A stretch of 64,000 bases of DNA from Yoonia ponticola (GTDB lineage Bacteria; Pseudomonadota; Alphaproteobacteria; Rhodobacterales; Rhodobacteraceae). The translations under genes and the position numbers were made by a program. The notes beneath the pieces are model-generated. The model was given only the letters and a program-made list of their open reading frames with translations. It had not been told where the DNA came from and searched no databases. The stretch is taken from assembly GCF_014199395.1 (NCBI RefSeq), contig NZ_JACIJM010000003.1, forward strand, positions 310,001 to 374,000. Direction: 5' to 3'. The number at the start of each line of letters is the position of its first letter. The first letter of the stretch is position 1. This document shows, piece by piece, positions 45,943 to 55,933 of the stretch.

Positions 45943-47084
45943 GCTTGGCGTCCCTGCATAAATGTCGCGAGCCGCGTTAAGCCTTCGGTCATATCTGCTG
46001 TGCTACGTGCATAGGAAAACCGCAACCAATGGTGGCCGCGAATGGGGTCAAAATCCAGACCAGGCGTCACGGCAACACCCGCTTGTTCCAAAATCTCGCC
46101 CGCAAACGCGAGCGCATCATCGGTGTAGTCGGACACATCCGCATAAACATAAAACGCACCATCCGGCGGGGCAAACTTGGTAAATCCTGCTGCCTGCAGA
46201 CCGTCAATCATCAACTGCCTGTTGGCCGTATAGACTGCAATATTCTGCTGCAGCTCTGCATCGCAATCCATTGAATACAATGCCAAACGTTGCGCCGCAT
46301 GCGGGGCGCAGATGAACATATTCTGTGCCAACCGTTCCACAATACGCACGTGATCTTCAGGGACGATCATCCAACCAACGCGCCAGCCTGTCATCGAAAA
46401 ATACTTCGAAAACGAGTTAATCACGTAAACGTTATCCGTGACCTCTAACGCCGAAACGGCCCGCCGATCATAGCCCAAACCGTGGTAAATCTCGTCCGAA
46501 ATCAGCGCCGCGCCAGACGTGTCACAAGCCTGCGCGAGTCCTGCCAATTCATCATGGTCCAGCATTGTACCTGTCGGATTGGCAGGTGACGCCACGATCA
46601 ACCCCGCCAAATCATGATCCGCAACTGCACGCGGCTGCGGCTGAAAACGGTCTGCTAATGTCGTCTGGATATCCACCGGTGTCAGGCCAACAGCCTTGAG
46701 AATTTGACGATATGACGGGTAGCACGGCGTACCCAGTCCAACCTTTTCTGCGTTATCAAACAACGCACTAAACGCCAAAAGGAAAGCACCAGACGCCCCT
46801 GACGTAATCACCACACGCCCCGGATCAATGTCGACATCATACCAATCACGGTAGTGCTGTGCGATCCGCGCGCGCAGTTCCGGCAGGCCCAAACCGACCG
46901 TATACCCCAACGGATCATCCAGGTCAGCTGCCAGCCGCGCACGCGCCTCTGCAGGCGCCCCCGTTCCCGGTTGACCGACTTCCATATGGATAATGTGACG
47001 CCCCGCAGCCTCTAGCTGTCGCGCGGTTTCCATCACGTCCATCACGATAAACGGATCGACCATGCCTCGGGTTGAATGACGCAT
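45939..47084 (-). CDS. Class I/II pyridoxal-phosphate aminotransferase
   Basis: The 381-residue fold type I aminotransferase has the PLP lysine in NSFSKYFSMTGWRVGW (Lys near residue 219), ASPANPTGT near 155 and the C-terminal Arg region RFSYARS. The substrate is unknown; such proteins are often annotated as aspartate or aromatic aminotransferases. The stop overlaps the amiC start (ATGA), but no murein role is known. It is divergent from the DsbA-like gene with about 120 bp between starts. Confidence 0.92.
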   Translation of the reverse strand: MRHSTRGMVDPFIVMDVMETARQLEAAGRHIIHMEVGQPGTGAPAEARARLAADLDDPLGYTVGLGLPELRARIAQHYRDWYDVDIDPGRVVITSGASGAFLLAFSALFDNAEKVGLGTPCYPSYRQILKAVGLTPVDIQTTLADRFQPQPRAVADHDLAGLIVASPANPTGTMLDHDELAGLAQACDTSGAALISDEIYHGLGYDRRAVSALEVTDNVYVINSFSKYFSMTGWRVGWMIVPEDHVRIVERLAQNMFICAPHAAQRLALYSMDCDAELQQNIAVYTANRQLMIDGLQAAGFTKFAPPDGAFYVYADVSDYTDDALAFAGEILEQAGVAVTPGLDFDPIRGHHWLRFSYARSTADMTEGLTRLATFMQGRQA

Positions 47085-47202
47085 CTGCTGCCCTCTTAAT
47101 TTTGGCAGAGTTTTGCACGCAAGCGCCCTGCGACGTCAATGGCACTTGGCACACCTTGTCCAATATGATCTTGAGGCCGCGACCCTCTTGAGGAAAGTAG
47201 AC

Positions 47203-47946
47203 ATGATGCTTCGTTTTGCCCCCCTTGCCGTTCTGGCGACCCTCGCGACCCCACTGGCCGCCCAAGATATGACAGCCGACGAGCGCACCGCGTTCCGCGC
47301 CGAAGTCCGCGCCTATCTGCTCGACAACCCAGAGGTGCTGATGGAAGCCATCGGCGTGCTTGAGGACCGCCAAGCCGCCAATTCCCAAGCCAACGATTTG
47401 GCCTTGGTCGCGCAGCATTCGGACGCCTTGTTCAACAGCGAAACGTCCTTTGTCGGTGGCAATCCTGATGGCGATTTCACCGTCGTCGAATTTCTCGATT
47501 ACCGCTGCGGCTACTGCAAACGCGCACATCCCGAGGTCAACGAACTGATCGGCACCGATACGAATATCCGATATATTATCAAAGAGTTGCCAATCTTAGG
47601 CGAAGAATCCCTACTCGCATCACGCTACGCAATTTCCGTGCAAATGCTGGCTGGCAACGACGCCTATAACGATGTGCATAACACGTTGATGGAGTTCCAA
47701 GGCAACATCACCGACGCCAATCTCGCGCGCATGTCTGGCGCTTTCGGGCTCGACCACGCGGCCGTCGCGGACAAGATGAACACCGCCGAAGTCACCGCCG
47801 TGATCGCGGAAAACCGCGCACTCGCCGACGCTTTGGCGATCACCGGCACGCCGTCTTTTGTGTTTGAAGACCAGATGTTACGCGGCTACGTGCCTTTGGC
47901 GCAGATGGAACAGATCGTGGCACAATTGCGATCACGCGATGGTTAA
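47203..47946 (+). CDS. Periplasmic DsbA-family thiol oxidoreductase
   Basis: The 247-residue protein has a signal peptide (1-20, ending LAAQ), an N-terminal helical extension (25-70, as in ScsC/BdbD-like proteins), and a DsbA-type thioredoxin domain with active site CGYC (Cys102, Cys105) and cis-proline TGTPSFVF near 222. It should make or isomerise disulfides in the periplasm. The N-terminal extension, with DNPEVLMEAI, suggests a multimeric isomerase-like member rather than classic DsbA. The ATG at 47203 follows TTGAGGAAAGTAGAC. The partner membrane protein is not adjacent. Confidence 0.92.
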   Translation: MMLRFAPLAVLATLATPLAAQDMTADERTAFRAEVRAYLLDNPEVLMEAIGVLEDRQAANSQANDLALVAQHSDALFNSETSFVGGNPDGDFTVVEFLDYRCGYCKRAHPEVNELIGTDTNIRYIIKELPILGEESLLASRYAISVQMLAGNDAYNDVHNTLMEFQGNITDANLARMSGAFGLDHAAVADKMNTAEVTAVIAENRALADALAITGTPSFVFEDQMLRGYVPLAQMEQIVAQLRSRDG

Positions 47947-48019
47947 CAACTAAAACTAGTTCTTGCTGCGAAATACCCTAGATTTATTGCAACGCATATT
48001 GCGCAATCTGGAGGATATT

Positions 48020-48799
48020 ATGCAAAGCCTTAACCAAAACCGTCGTCAATTCCTGATCACGACCGCCGCCGCTGGCACGGTCACTGTTCTGCCGTTTGCG
48101 GCCCGCGCAGACAGCCATGGCCCCGACGTTTTCCCGACTGATAACGGCGCAATCGAGATTTCCCCGATTGCGCACGCGTCCTTTGTGATGACGGTGCCTG
48201 CGGGCGTGATCTACGTCGATCCGGTCGGCGCTGCTGCGGATTACGAAGGCTTTCCCGCCCCTGATCTGGTGCTGATCACGCACGAGCACGGCGACCACTT
48301 TAACCTTGATACGCTAAAAGGGCTCGTCAGCGACAGCACCGTGCTGATCACCAATCCGGCGGTCTACGACATGCTAGACGCCGACATGCAGGGCCGTGCA
48401 ACGCCTATCGCAAATGGTGAAAACGCGACCTTCGGCGATATCGCGATTGACGCAATTCCGGCGCATAACACAACCGAAGACCGGATGAATTTCCACCCTG
48501 TCGGACGTGACAACGGCTATGTTCTGACCGTCGACGGCAGCCGCGTTTATATCTCTGGTGATACCGAAGATATCCCCGAAATGCGCGCCCTTGAAAACAT
48601 CGATATTGCGTTTGTTTGCATGAACTTACCGTTCACAATGGATGCAACCACGGCTGCCGACGCGGTGAACGAATTCAAGCCGAAAACAGTCTATCCATAC
48701 CACTACCAAGGCCGCGATGACGGCACGCAAGACCCTGAAGAATTCGCAGCACTGCTCGCGGACGGGATCGCCGCAAAAATGGGCGGTTGGTACGCCTAA
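48020..48799 (+). CDS. Exported metallo-beta-lactamase-fold hydrolase (UlaG-like)
   Basis: The 259-residue protein has a twin-arginine-like signal (NRRQFLITTAAAG, cleaved near residue 31) and an MBL fold of the UlaG/UPF0173 kind. The zinc motif is HEHGDH (residues 88-93), with later ligands in AHNTTE, SGDTED and the C-terminal YPYHYQG. Substrate is unknown; most such hydrolases are cytoplasmic, so Tat export is noteworthy. The ribosome site is GGAGGATATT. Two hairpins follow the stop. Confidence 0.9.
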   Translation: MQSLNQNRRQFLITTAAAGTVTVLPFAARADSHGPDVFPTDNGAIEISPIAHASFVMTVPAGVIYVDPVGAAADYEGFPAPDLVLITHEHGDHFNLDTLKGLVSDSTVLITNPAVYDMLDADMQGRATPIANGENATFGDIAIDAIPAHNTTEDRMNFHPVGRDNGYVLTVDGSRVYISGDTEDIPEMRALENIDIAFVCMNLPFTMDATTAADAVNEFKPKTVYPYHYQGRDDGTQDPEEFAALLADGIAAKMGGWYA

Positions 48800-48807
48800 C
48801 GCTACTA

Positions 48808-48898
48808 GAGGCTCTTGCGCGACGTGCGAGAGCCTCCGGCGAGGCCCTGAGAACGTCAAATAAACGGGGCGGCTGGGGATTACTCAGCCGCCTCTTTT
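48808..48898 (+). terminator. Two hairpins ending the MBL gene, the second inside the ispG 3' end
   Basis: First, GAGGCTCTTGCGC pairs with GTGCGAGAGCCTC around GAC (48808-48836, two G-T pairs). Second, GGCGGCTG pairs with CAGCCGCC (48868-48892) followed by TCTTTT. The second stem covers the last codons of the convergent ispG gene, so coding sequence doubles as terminator. Confidence 0.75.
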
Positions 48899-50007
48899 GC
48901 GGCCAAGGCATCCAGTTCGGCGGCTTTCTTTTCGACCTGTTCGACGATGTGATCAACCATGCTGGCGTTGTCTTGCTTGTGGCTTTGCTTGCCCGCAAGA
49001 TAGACCATCCCGTGACCTGCCCCGCCGCCGGTAAAGCCGACATCAGTCATCAGCGCCTCGCCCGGACCGTTCACAACGCAGCCGATAATCGACAGCGACA
49101 TCGGCGTTTTGATGTGTTCCAGACGTTGTTCCAGCGCCTCGACCGTTTTGATGACGTCAAAGCCCTGTCGTGCGCAGGACGGGCAGGAAATGATATTCAC
49201 GCCGCGGTGGCGCAAACCCAGTGATTTCAGGATTTCAAAGCCCATTTTGACTTCTTCAACCGGATCAGCGGACAGGGACACGCGGATCGTGTCGCCAATC
49301 CCCATCCAGAGAAGATTGCCCATGCCGATAGCCGATTTCACGGTGCCACTGATCAAACCACCCGCTTCGGTGATGCCCAAATGGATCGGCGCGTCGGTAG
49401 CGTCGGCTAGTTTTTGGTAGGCGGCGGCGGCCATGAACACGTCAGAGGCCTTGCAGCTGATTTTGAATTCGTGAAAGTCGTTGTCTTGCAGCAGCTTGAT
49501 GTGATCCAGACCGGATTCAACCATCGCGTCGGGGGTTGGCTCGCCGTATTTATCCAGCAAATGCTTTTCCAGCGATCCCGCATTCACGCCAATACGCATC
49601 GAACAATTGTTGTCGCGGGCGGCTTTGATCACCTCTTTGACCCGTTTTTCGTCGCCGATATTGCCCGGATTGATCCGCAGGCAAGCAGCGCCCGCCTCTG
49701 CCGCTTCAATCCCGCGTTTGTAGTGGAAATGGATGTCGGCGACGATCGGCACGGATACTTCCGGCACGATCAGTTTCAGCGCACGGCTCGATTCCTCGTC
49801 CGGCACCGAAACCCGCACGATGTCTGCGCCCGCGTCTGCCGCCGCTGTGATCTGCGCGATGGTGCCTTTGACGTCCGTGGTTAACGTGTTGGTCATCGTC
49901 TGCACCGTGATCGGCGCATCGCCCCCAACAGGCACGTTGCCCACCATGATCTGACGGCTTTCGCGGCGGTAAATATTACGCCAAGGACGGATATGGTTCA
50001 GCGACAT
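48880..50007 (-). CDS. ispG: 4-hydroxy-3-methylbut-2-enyl diphosphate synthase
   Basis: The 375-residue bacterial-type IspG converts cyclic MEcPP to HMBPP in the MEP isoprenoid pathway, using a [4Fe-4S] cluster. Recognised runs are [14 protein letters not shown] (28-41), [23 protein letters not shown] near 110, and the cluster cysteines in [10 protein letters not shown] and [11 protein letters not shown]. It is transcribed toward the MBL gene and behind the RodZ-like gene (76 bp). Confidence 0.97.
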   Translation of the reverse strand: MSLNHIRPWRNIYRRESRQIMVGNVPVGGDAPITVQTMTNTLTTDVKGTIAQITAAADAGADIVRVSVPDEESSRALKLIVPEVSVPIVADIHFHYKRGIEAAEAGAACLRINPGNIGDEKRVKEVIKAARDNNCSMRIGVNAGSLEKHLLDKYGEPTPDAMVESGLDHIKLLQDNDFHEFKISCKASDVFMAAAAYQKLADATDAPIHLGITEAGGLISGTVKSAIGMGNLLWMGIGDTIRVSLSADPVEEVKMGFEILKSLGLRHRGVNIISCPSCARQGFDVIKTVEALEQRLEHIKTPMSLSIIGCVVNGPGEALMTDVGFTGGGAGHGMVYLAGKQSHKQDNASMVDHIVEQVEKKAAELDALAAKEAAE

Positions 50008-50083
50008 TTTCAGGGGCCTTTGATCTGCAATGTTGGCCTTAACCTATGCGCGACCGTGCCGCGCAGCAACGGGTCAGCGCAGG

Positions 50084-51292
50084 TTATTGTGCCGCAGGGA
50101 TCACTTCTGCGACACGCACAACTTCGGCGAGATCGCTGTCAGACGTGATATCGGCCACGGTGTAGCTGGCGGTCAGGCCATCGACGGACATCGCGAGGTT
50201 TGACGTGACCTGCCCGCGCGGGCCAGCAGGGCCGTAATGCGTGCCGTTGATCGCAAAGTAGATCGCGCCGCTTTCGCCCACGCGCAATGTTGCTGGGCTT
50301 TCGGTCTGTGGCACGTTGAACGTGTCACCGGCCTGCATTGTGGCCTCGAAAATTGTCGTGCCGTCTGCCGCTTTGACGCGGACCCAAGCGGGACGCACGG
50401 CGACCATCTGCACTGCAGGTGCAGGTGTTTCGAGCACTTGAACGCCGCTCACAGGTGGCAAACCGCCAACAGCTTCGGCCAAGGCGCGTTCAACGGCGGT
50501 CATATCTGTTGTCGGTGTCGCTTCGTTGCTGGCCACGCCGAATGTACCGGGGTTCAACGACGCAATCGGGCCGTCGCGTGATACCAATACAGGCACATCA
50601 AGTGCGGCTGGACGGTACAACCGATCCAACGCTTCAACCGACGGTGCTGTGAAAGATGCCACATCTTCGGTTTCGGGGGCGATATTTGCGCCACCCGCCA
50701 GCGGGTCAATGTCGGAGACAACTGTCGGCGTCTGCTCGACAGGCGCGAATTGCACGCGCTGCACTTCTTGCAGAACGGTATAGCCGCCGTAGCCAATGCC
50801 GCCGATTAACGCGACCAGCACAAGGACCGATCCAATTGCGCCCGGCTCAATCCGGCTGAACATCGCGTCACCCGACGGAATGAACGGCGTCGCGGAAGAC
50901 GAGAAAATATCGTTGCCCTTTGCAGGGGACTTTTTCAGCGTGGATGGTTTCGCAGCTGAAGCCTCGGCAGACATGCCGTGCGCTGTCACAAAACCGCTTT
51001 CGCCGCAGAACGTATCAAACGCCCAATCGGGGTCCATATTCAGATAACGCGCGTAAGACCGCACATAGCCTGCAATAAATCCGGGTGTGTCAAATGCAGT
51101 CGGGTCCGCGTTTTCAATCGCCGCGATATACGCTGCTTTGATCTTGAGCTCGCGCTGAACGTCCAACAGGCTTTTGCCCATGGTTGCCCGTTCACCACGC
51201 ATCATGTCGCCAAGCCGCAAATCGAATGCGTCAAAACCGTTCGATTCAGCCTCTTGCTGAACGCGATTACGTCTGAATCCCTTGACGATCAT
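50084..51292 (-). CDS. RodZ-like helix-turn-helix membrane protein
   Basis: The 402-residue protein has an N-terminal cytoplasmic HTH_25 domain (about 26-95: LRLGDMMRGERATMGKSLLD then AAYIAAIENAD), a linker, one membrane helix (about 154-174), a Pro/Thr-rich periplasmic stretch and a C-terminal DUF4115 beta domain (about 310-385: WVRVKAADGTTIFEATMQAG). This is the RodZ layout, tying MreB to the cell wall for rod shape. It precedes ispG, the common rodZ-ispG order. A strong upstream hemA gene reads in the same direction. Confidence 0.9.
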   Translation of the reverse strand: MIVKGFRRNRVQQEAESNGFDAFDLRLGDMMRGERATMGKSLLDVQRELKIKAAYIAAIENADPTAFDTPGFIAGYVRSYARYLNMDPDWAFDTFCGESGFVTAHGMSAEASAAKPSTLKKSPAKGNDIFSSSATPFIPSGDAMFSRIEPGAIGSVLVLVALIGGIGYGGYTVLQEVQRVQFAPVEQTPTVVSDIDPLAGGANIAPETEDVASFTAPSVEALDRLYRPAALDVPVLVSRDGPIASLNPGTFGVASNEATPTTDMTAVERALAEAVGGLPPVSGVQVLETPAPAVQMVAVRPAWVRVKAADGTTIFEATMQAGDTFNVPQTESPATLRVGESGAIYFAINGTHYGPAGPRGQVTSNLAMSVDGLTASYTVADITSDSDLAEVVRVAEVIPAAQ

Positions 51293-51417
51293 ACTTGTCC
51301 CGTAGCCCGCTAGTGTCCCCTATACCGCCGCAATCTGTCCCGAATCCTAGCAGTAACAGGTAATTCCTAACACAACATGAAGTTGCTTGCACATGCAGAA
51401 AGCACAAAAATGTGAGG

Positions 51418-52641
51418 TCACCCAGCCAATTCGGCGCGATTCAGCGCACAGTGGCTCCACAATAGATCCAATCCGGAAACAAGCGCATCCATCTCGGCAG
51501 GACCGTGCACAGGCGACGGGGTAAAGCGCAAACGCTCTGTGCCGCGTGGTACAGTCGGGAAATTGATCGGTTGTACGTAAATGCCATGATCCGACAATAA
51601 ACGATCAGAAAGCACCTTGGTATGCACAGGATCTCCGACAATCAGCGGCACGATATGGCTGCCTTCGTCGAGGATCGGCAGGCCCATGCCCTTGAGACGG
51701 TATTTGAGAATCGCGGCTTGTGTCTGCTGCTGGTCGCGCAAGTCCTGATCGGTCTTGAGGTGCTTCACAGAGGCCGCAGCCCCCGCCGCAATCGCTGGCG
51801 GCAGTGACGTGGTAAAGATAAAGCCGGGTGCGTAAGACCGCACCGCATCGCACATTTTCGCGCTGGCCGCGATATAGCCGCCCATGACGCCATACGCTTT
51901 GGCCAAGGTGCCGTTGATAATGTCGATACGCCCCATCAACCCGTCACGTTCCGCCACACCTGCCCCGCGTGGGCCGTACATGCCAACGGCGTGGACTTCG
52001 TCGATGTAGGTTAATGCGCCGAATTCATCGGCCAGATCGCAGATTTCCTTGATCGGACCAAAGTCGCCGTCCATGGAATAAATCGATTCAAACGCGATCA
52101 ATTTGGGTGCGTTGCTGTCATCAGCCTCAAGCAATTCACGCAAATGCGCGAGATCATTGTGCCGGAAAATCCGTTTCGCCCCGCCATTGCGACGCACACC
52201 TTCGATCATTGACGCGTGGTTACGTTCATCCGAATAGATAATCAGTCCGGGGAACAGTTTTGGCAACGTGGACAAGGTCGCGTCATTGGCGATGTAGGCG
52301 GATGTGAACACCAGCGCCTCTTCTTTGCCATGCAGATCGGCCAATTCGGCTTCAAGCAGCTTGTGGTAAACGGTGGTGCCGGAAATGTTGCGCGTCCCGC
52401 CAGACCCCGCGCCTGTGGCTTCGATTGCTTCGTGCATCGCGTTCATCACAACCGGATGCTGGCCCATGCCAAGATAGTCGTTCCCGCACCAAACAGTCAC
52501 AGGCGCCGTGGTGCCGTCTTCTTTGTTCCACGTCGCGTGGGGGAACTGACCGCGCGTGCGCTCGATGTTGATAAACGTCCGGTAGCGACCTTCATCATGC
52601 AGACGCTTAATTGCTGCATCTAATTGTCCGTTATAATCCAC
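51418..52641 (-). CDS. hemA: 5-aminolevulinate synthase
   Basis: The 407-residue PLP enzyme condenses glycine and succinyl-CoA to 5-aminolevulinate, the alphaproteobacterial route to haem and bacteriochlorophyll. It shows [14 protein letters not shown] (near 49-62), [21 protein letters not shown], the PLP lysine in [10 protein letters not shown] near 243 and [15 protein letters not shown] at the C-terminal part. The start is GTG at 52641 (AAGGA 8 bases upstream; family proteins begin M-DYN), not the ATG at 52686. FNR-like boxes lie 135-180 bp upstream, suggesting oxygen control. Confidence 0.96.
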   Translation of the reverse strand: MDYNGQLDAAIKRLHDEGRYRTFINIERTRGQFPHATWNKEDGTTAPVTVWCGNDYLGMGQHPVVMNAMHEAIEATGAGSGGTRNISGTTVYHKLLEAELADLHGKEEALVFTSAYIANDATLSTLPKLFPGLIIYSDERNHASMIEGVRRNGGAKRIFRHNDLAHLRELLEADDSNAPKLIAFESIYSMDGDFGPIKEICDLADEFGALTYIDEVHAVGMYGPRGAGVAERDGLMGRIDIINGTLAKAYGVMGGYIAASAKMCDAVRSYAPGFIFTTSLPPAIAAGAAASVKHLKTDQDLRDQQQTQAAILKYRLKGMGLPILDEGSHIVPLIVGDPVHTKVLSDRLLSDHGIYVQPINFPTVPRGTERLRFTPSPVHGPAEMDALVSGLDLLWSHCALNRAELAG

Positions 52642-52775
52642 CGGGTATTCCTTCGTCTTAGCAGCGGTCCAAGTCATTGGCGGCACACCAATCTAGAACC
52701 TTTCTAGGTCTCATATAGGGCGGGTCCCCGCGCATCAATACGCTTTGACGCGCTACAAATTGCCGCCCCCTCGAT

Positions 52776-52823
52776 CTGATCAAAATCACATACCCGAAGC
52801 ACCTCCGATATGATCTACATCAA
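52776..52823. promoter_or_regulatory. Two FNR-type boxes between hemA and the M20 peptidase gene
   Basis: CTGATCAAAATCAC (52776-52789) and ATGATCTACATCAA (52810-52823) both keep the TGAT-N4-ATCA core of the FnrL consensus TTGAT-N4-ATCAA, with one or two outer mismatches. Their centres are 34 bp apart. The 306-bp gap otherwise shows only promoter-like sequence (CATATAGGG near 52713). hemA of Rhodobacter is FnrL-regulated, so hemA is the likely target; the M20 gene starts 125 bp to the right. Confidence 0.6.
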
Positions 52824-52947
52824 AAACATGCACTTACCCAAGGTAAAGCGTGCGCGATCGCCAAATTGGTCCGGCGATCTGTTTGCAAGACCGCCGGAAT
52901 TGGCGTCCTATGTGCAAAACTCAGGTTCCGAAAGAAAGAAGTCCACC

Positions 52948-54330
52948 ATGACCTTAGCCCTAGATCCCGTTCTCGCCAAAATTGATGCAGACCTTGATGC
53001 CGCAACGGCGCGTCTGCTCGACTTGTTGCGCATTCAGTCGATCTCGACCGATCCGGCCTACAAGGACCAATGCGACGCAGCGGCGAACTGGTTGGTGGAT
53101 GATCTGGCGACAATCGGCTTTGACGCCTCGAAACGGCCAACACCGGGCCACCCGATGGTCATGGCGCACACAGGCGACAGCGGCGCGCATGTGCTGTTCT
53201 ACGGTCATTACGACGTGCAACCCGTTGATCCGCTTGACCTTTGGGACAACGATCCGTTTGATCCACAAGTCGAAGACACCGCCAAAGGCAAAGTCATCCG
53301 CGGTCGCGGCTCGTCCGATGACAAAGGCCAGTTGATGACATTTGTCGAAGCCTGCCGCGCATGGAAAGCCGTGCACGGCACCCTGCCCGGCAAAATTTCG
53401 ATCTTCTTTGAAGGCGAAGAAGAATCAGGCTCGCCGTCGCTTGTGCCCTTCATGAAAGACAACGCCGAGGAACTGACCGCCGACGTCGCCTTGATCTGCG
53501 ACACGGGCCTTTACGGCGACAGCACGCCCGCAATCATCACGCAATTACGCGGGCTTTTGGGCGAAGAAATCACAATCACGGGCCCGAAACTGGACCTGCA
53601 TTCCGGCATGTACGGCGGGCTTGCCATGAACCCTGCGCGCGTGCTGGCCAAAGTTATCGCATCCTTGCACGACGAAAATGGCGCGGTCACGGTGCCCGAT
53701 TTTTATGACGGCGTGCCAGAGCTGTCTAACGAATTGGCAGCCAGCTGGGACGATCTCAAGTTCGACGAAAAAGAATTCCTTGGTGAAGTCGGCCTATCGA
53801 TTCCCGCTGGTGAAAAGGGTCGTCGCCCGCTCGAAATGATTTGGTCGCGCCCGACGTGTGAAGTCAACGGCATGACATCCGGCTACACTGGCGACGGTTT
53901 CAAAACCGTGCTGCCGTCCAAAGCATCCGCAAAAATCAGCTTCCGCTTGGTTGGCACGCAAGACCCGCACAAAATTCGCGAAGCGTTCCGCAAGATGGTC
54001 ACGGACATGATCCCCGCCGATTGTCAGGTCGAATTCCACGCGCACGGCGCATCCGCTGCGGGGCAAATGTCCACCGAAAACCCGGCCTTCGCCAAAGCCG
54101 CGAATGCGCTGTCCGACGAATGGCCAAATGCGGCGGCCTATGTCGGTTGCGGCGGGTCGATCCCGATTGCTGGCCACTTCAAACGGGTGCTCGATATGGA
54201 CGCAATGTTGATCGGTTTCGGCAAAGACGACGACGCGATCCACAGCCCGAACGAGAAATACGACCTGTCCAGCTTCCACAAAGGTATCCGCAGCTGGGCG
54301 CGTATTTTGCACGCGCTTTCAAAGGACTAA
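52948..54330 (+). CDS. M20 family metallopeptidase/dipeptidase
   Basis: The 460-residue di-zinc exopeptidase has the M20 motifs in order: FYGHYDVQP near 93, GRGSSDDKG near 122 (catalytic Asp), EGEEESGSPS near 154, and a dimerisation domain inserted between. The C-terminal His is in DDAIHSPNEKY. It resembles cytosolic non-specific dipeptidases (CNDP-like). The ATG at 52948 has AAAGAAG before it; the frame open from 52810 would translate the second FNR-like box. An S41-like gene follows after 3 bp. Confidence 0.92.
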   Translation: MTLALDPVLAKIDADLDAATARLLDLLRIQSISTDPAYKDQCDAAANWLVDDLATIGFDASKRPTPGHPMVMAHTGDSGAHVLFYGHYDVQPVDPLDLWDNDPFDPQVEDTAKGKVIRGRGSSDDKGQLMTFVEACRAWKAVHGTLPGKISIFFEGEEESGSPSLVPFMKDNAEELTADVALICDTGLYGDSTPAIITQLRGLLGEEITITGPKLDLHSGMYGGLAMNPARVLAKVIASLHDENGAVTVPDFYDGVPELSNELAASWDDLKFDEKEFLGEVGLSIPAGEKGRRPLEMIWSRPTCEVNGMTSGYTGDGFKTVLPSKASAKISFRLVGTQDPHKIREAFRKMVTDMIPADCQVEFHAHGASAAGQMSTENPAFAKAANALSDEWPNAAAYVGCGGSIPIAGHFKRVLDMDAMLIGFGKDDDAIHSPNEKYDLSSFHKGIRSWARILHALSKD

Positions 54331-54333
54331 GAC

Positions 54334-55632
54334 ATGAAGCGTATTTTGGGGTGGACCGTTGCCATGCTGCTGGCAGGCGTTTTAGCGCTTGGCATATCGT
54401 GGGTCTACTACGCCCCGCCCCAAGAGATACGCGGCACATGGAAAACCGATGGATACGGGCTGGTGATCGATATCACCGGCCTGACCATCAACGTTTACCA
54501 ATCCGGCGACACCTACTGCATTCACGACCAAAAAGCGCCCGCACACATGGGCCTCGTGAACTTGGTCGAAGGTGTCACATTCGACATCACCGACGACCGC
54601 CTCAAACTTACCTCATCCGGCATTCTCAACCCGATCTATGCGGACCGGATCGCAGAGGTGCCCGCACTATGCGACACACCGCCATCCAATTCAGAGGCCA
54701 GCATATTCGACGCCGTCTGGGGGGCCATGAACAGCCACTACGCGCATTTCGACACGCACGGCATCGACTGGGCGGCACGACAATCGCTGCGCCCCACAGC
54801 AGGCTCGTCCAGAGACGATGCAGGCGTCTTGGCGCTGCTCAAAGACTTGCTCGCGGGCCTCGACGATAACCACGTTTATATCGCAACAGACACCGACGTC
54901 TGGTCGCCTGCCCTGCCCACCGCATGGCACGACGCCCGCCACCTCGTACGCGACACAACGCTCGCCGCTGTACCTGACCTATCCGCACCTAGCGCAACAG
55001 GCCTGCAAGTCGGTTGGGCCGCACCCAACATCGGCTACGTCTACATGGCCCATATGGCCCCCAACACAGGCATCGGCCAACGCGCAAATGTCGCAGCATC
55101 CCAGGCACTTAGCCAAGTGCTAGCCTATCTTTCCGACGCCGACGGAATCATCCTCGACGTGCGTTATAATCCCGGCGGCTCAGACGACGTGGCGATGGCC
55201 TACACTGGGTATTTCACCGACAGCGCCCTGCCCGCCTTTACCAAAACCACACGCACCGACAACGGCTACACCACGCCGTTCACGGCAATGCTTACACCGC
55301 ATCCCGCAACCACGGATATCCCCACCGTCGTGCTGACCAGCCCCTACACCGGCTCTGCGGCTGAAATCTTTACGCTCGCGATGCGCGAACTGCCGCAGGT
55401 CACAACAATGGGCGGATCCACCTCTGGCAGCCTGTCTGACGTGATGACGGTCACCCTTCCAAACAGCTGGGAACTGGGGCTATCGCACCAACGCTACCTC
55501 AGCATGACCGGTGATTCCTTTGAACATATTGGTATTCCTCCTGATGTGACGATCCCCGTCGATGTCACTGCTGCGCAATCCGGCCAAGACACGATCTTGG
55601 ACGCTGCGATCAGCCTACTGCAAACACGTTAA
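54334..55632 (+). CDS. S41-family (tricorn/IRBP-like) peptidase, membrane anchored
   Basis: The 432-residue protein has an uncleaved-looking membrane helix at residues 5-25 and should face the periplasm. The C-terminal half is a ClpP/crotonase-like S41 domain: ILDVRYNPGGSDDVAM near 270-285 and the nucleophile serine in PYTGSAAEIFTLAM near 345. No PDZ domain is obvious. The N-terminal region (35-115) is of unknown fold with two Cys that may pair. The start is 3 bp after the M20 gene stop, so both peptidases are cotranscribed and may share peptide catabolism. Confidence 0.82.
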   Translation: MKRILGWTVAMLLAGVLALGISWVYYAPPQEIRGTWKTDGYGLVIDITGLTINVYQSGDTYCIHDQKAPAHMGLVNLVEGVTFDITDDRLKLTSSGILNPIYADRIAEVPALCDTPPSNSEASIFDAVWGAMNSHYAHFDTHGIDWAARQSLRPTAGSSRDDAGVLALLKDLLAGLDDNHVYIATDTDVWSPALPTAWHDARHLVRDTTLAAVPDLSAPSATGLQVGWAAPNIGYVYMAHMAPNTGIGQRANVAASQALSQVLAYLSDADGIILDVRYNPGGSDDVAMAYTGYFTDSALPAFTKTTRTDNGYTTPFTAMLTPHPATTDIPTVVLTSPYTGSAAEIFTLAMRELPQVTTMGGSTSGSLSDVMTVTLPNSWELGLSHQRYLSMTGDSFEHIGIPPDVTIPVDVTAAQSGQDTILDAAISLLQTR

Positions 55633-55733
55633 GCATTCCTTACGCGGCCAAATGACCGCGACAAACGCAAAACGCCGCTCTCCAAACAAATTGGAAGCAG
55701 CGTCGCATAGCGAATTCATCATAATGTGGAAAG

Positions 55734-55810
55734 TGGCGCGGTTGACGGGGCTCGAACCCGCGACCCCCGGCGTGACAGGCCGGTACTCTAACCAGCTGAG
55801 CTACAACCGC
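55734..55810 (-). tRNA. tRNA-Asp (GTC), copy 1
   Basis: A complete 77-nt cloverleaf: acceptor GCGGTTG/CAACCGC, discriminator G, encoded CCA, anticodon stem CCGGC/GCCGG with loop CTGTCAC (anticodon GTC), and TTCGAGC T-loop. It is identical to the copy at 56514-56590. Confidence 0.97.
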
Positions 55811-55897
55811 GCGTTCGGGTGGAATAGAAGGAAGCACCCCACCCGTCAACGCTAAATCGCCCCGATCTGCGAAGTTTTCTGCAAATCGCGAAAGTCA

Positions 55898-55921
55898 GGC
55901 AAGCGGATCACCCTGCTTGCC
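55898..55921 (-). terminator. Hairpin after the YHS gene
   Basis: GGCAAGC and GCTTGCC form a perfect 7-bp stem with a 10-base loop, 12 bases past the YHS stop. No T-run follows on the minus strand. Confidence 0.4.
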
Positions 55922-55933
55922 CGAAATCGCGCG

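Noticed and set aside
52642..52686. Upstream ATG giving hemA 15 extra residues
   Set aside because: The GTG at 52641 has a good ribosome site and matches the family start (V/M-DYN); the extension would contain that ribosome site.
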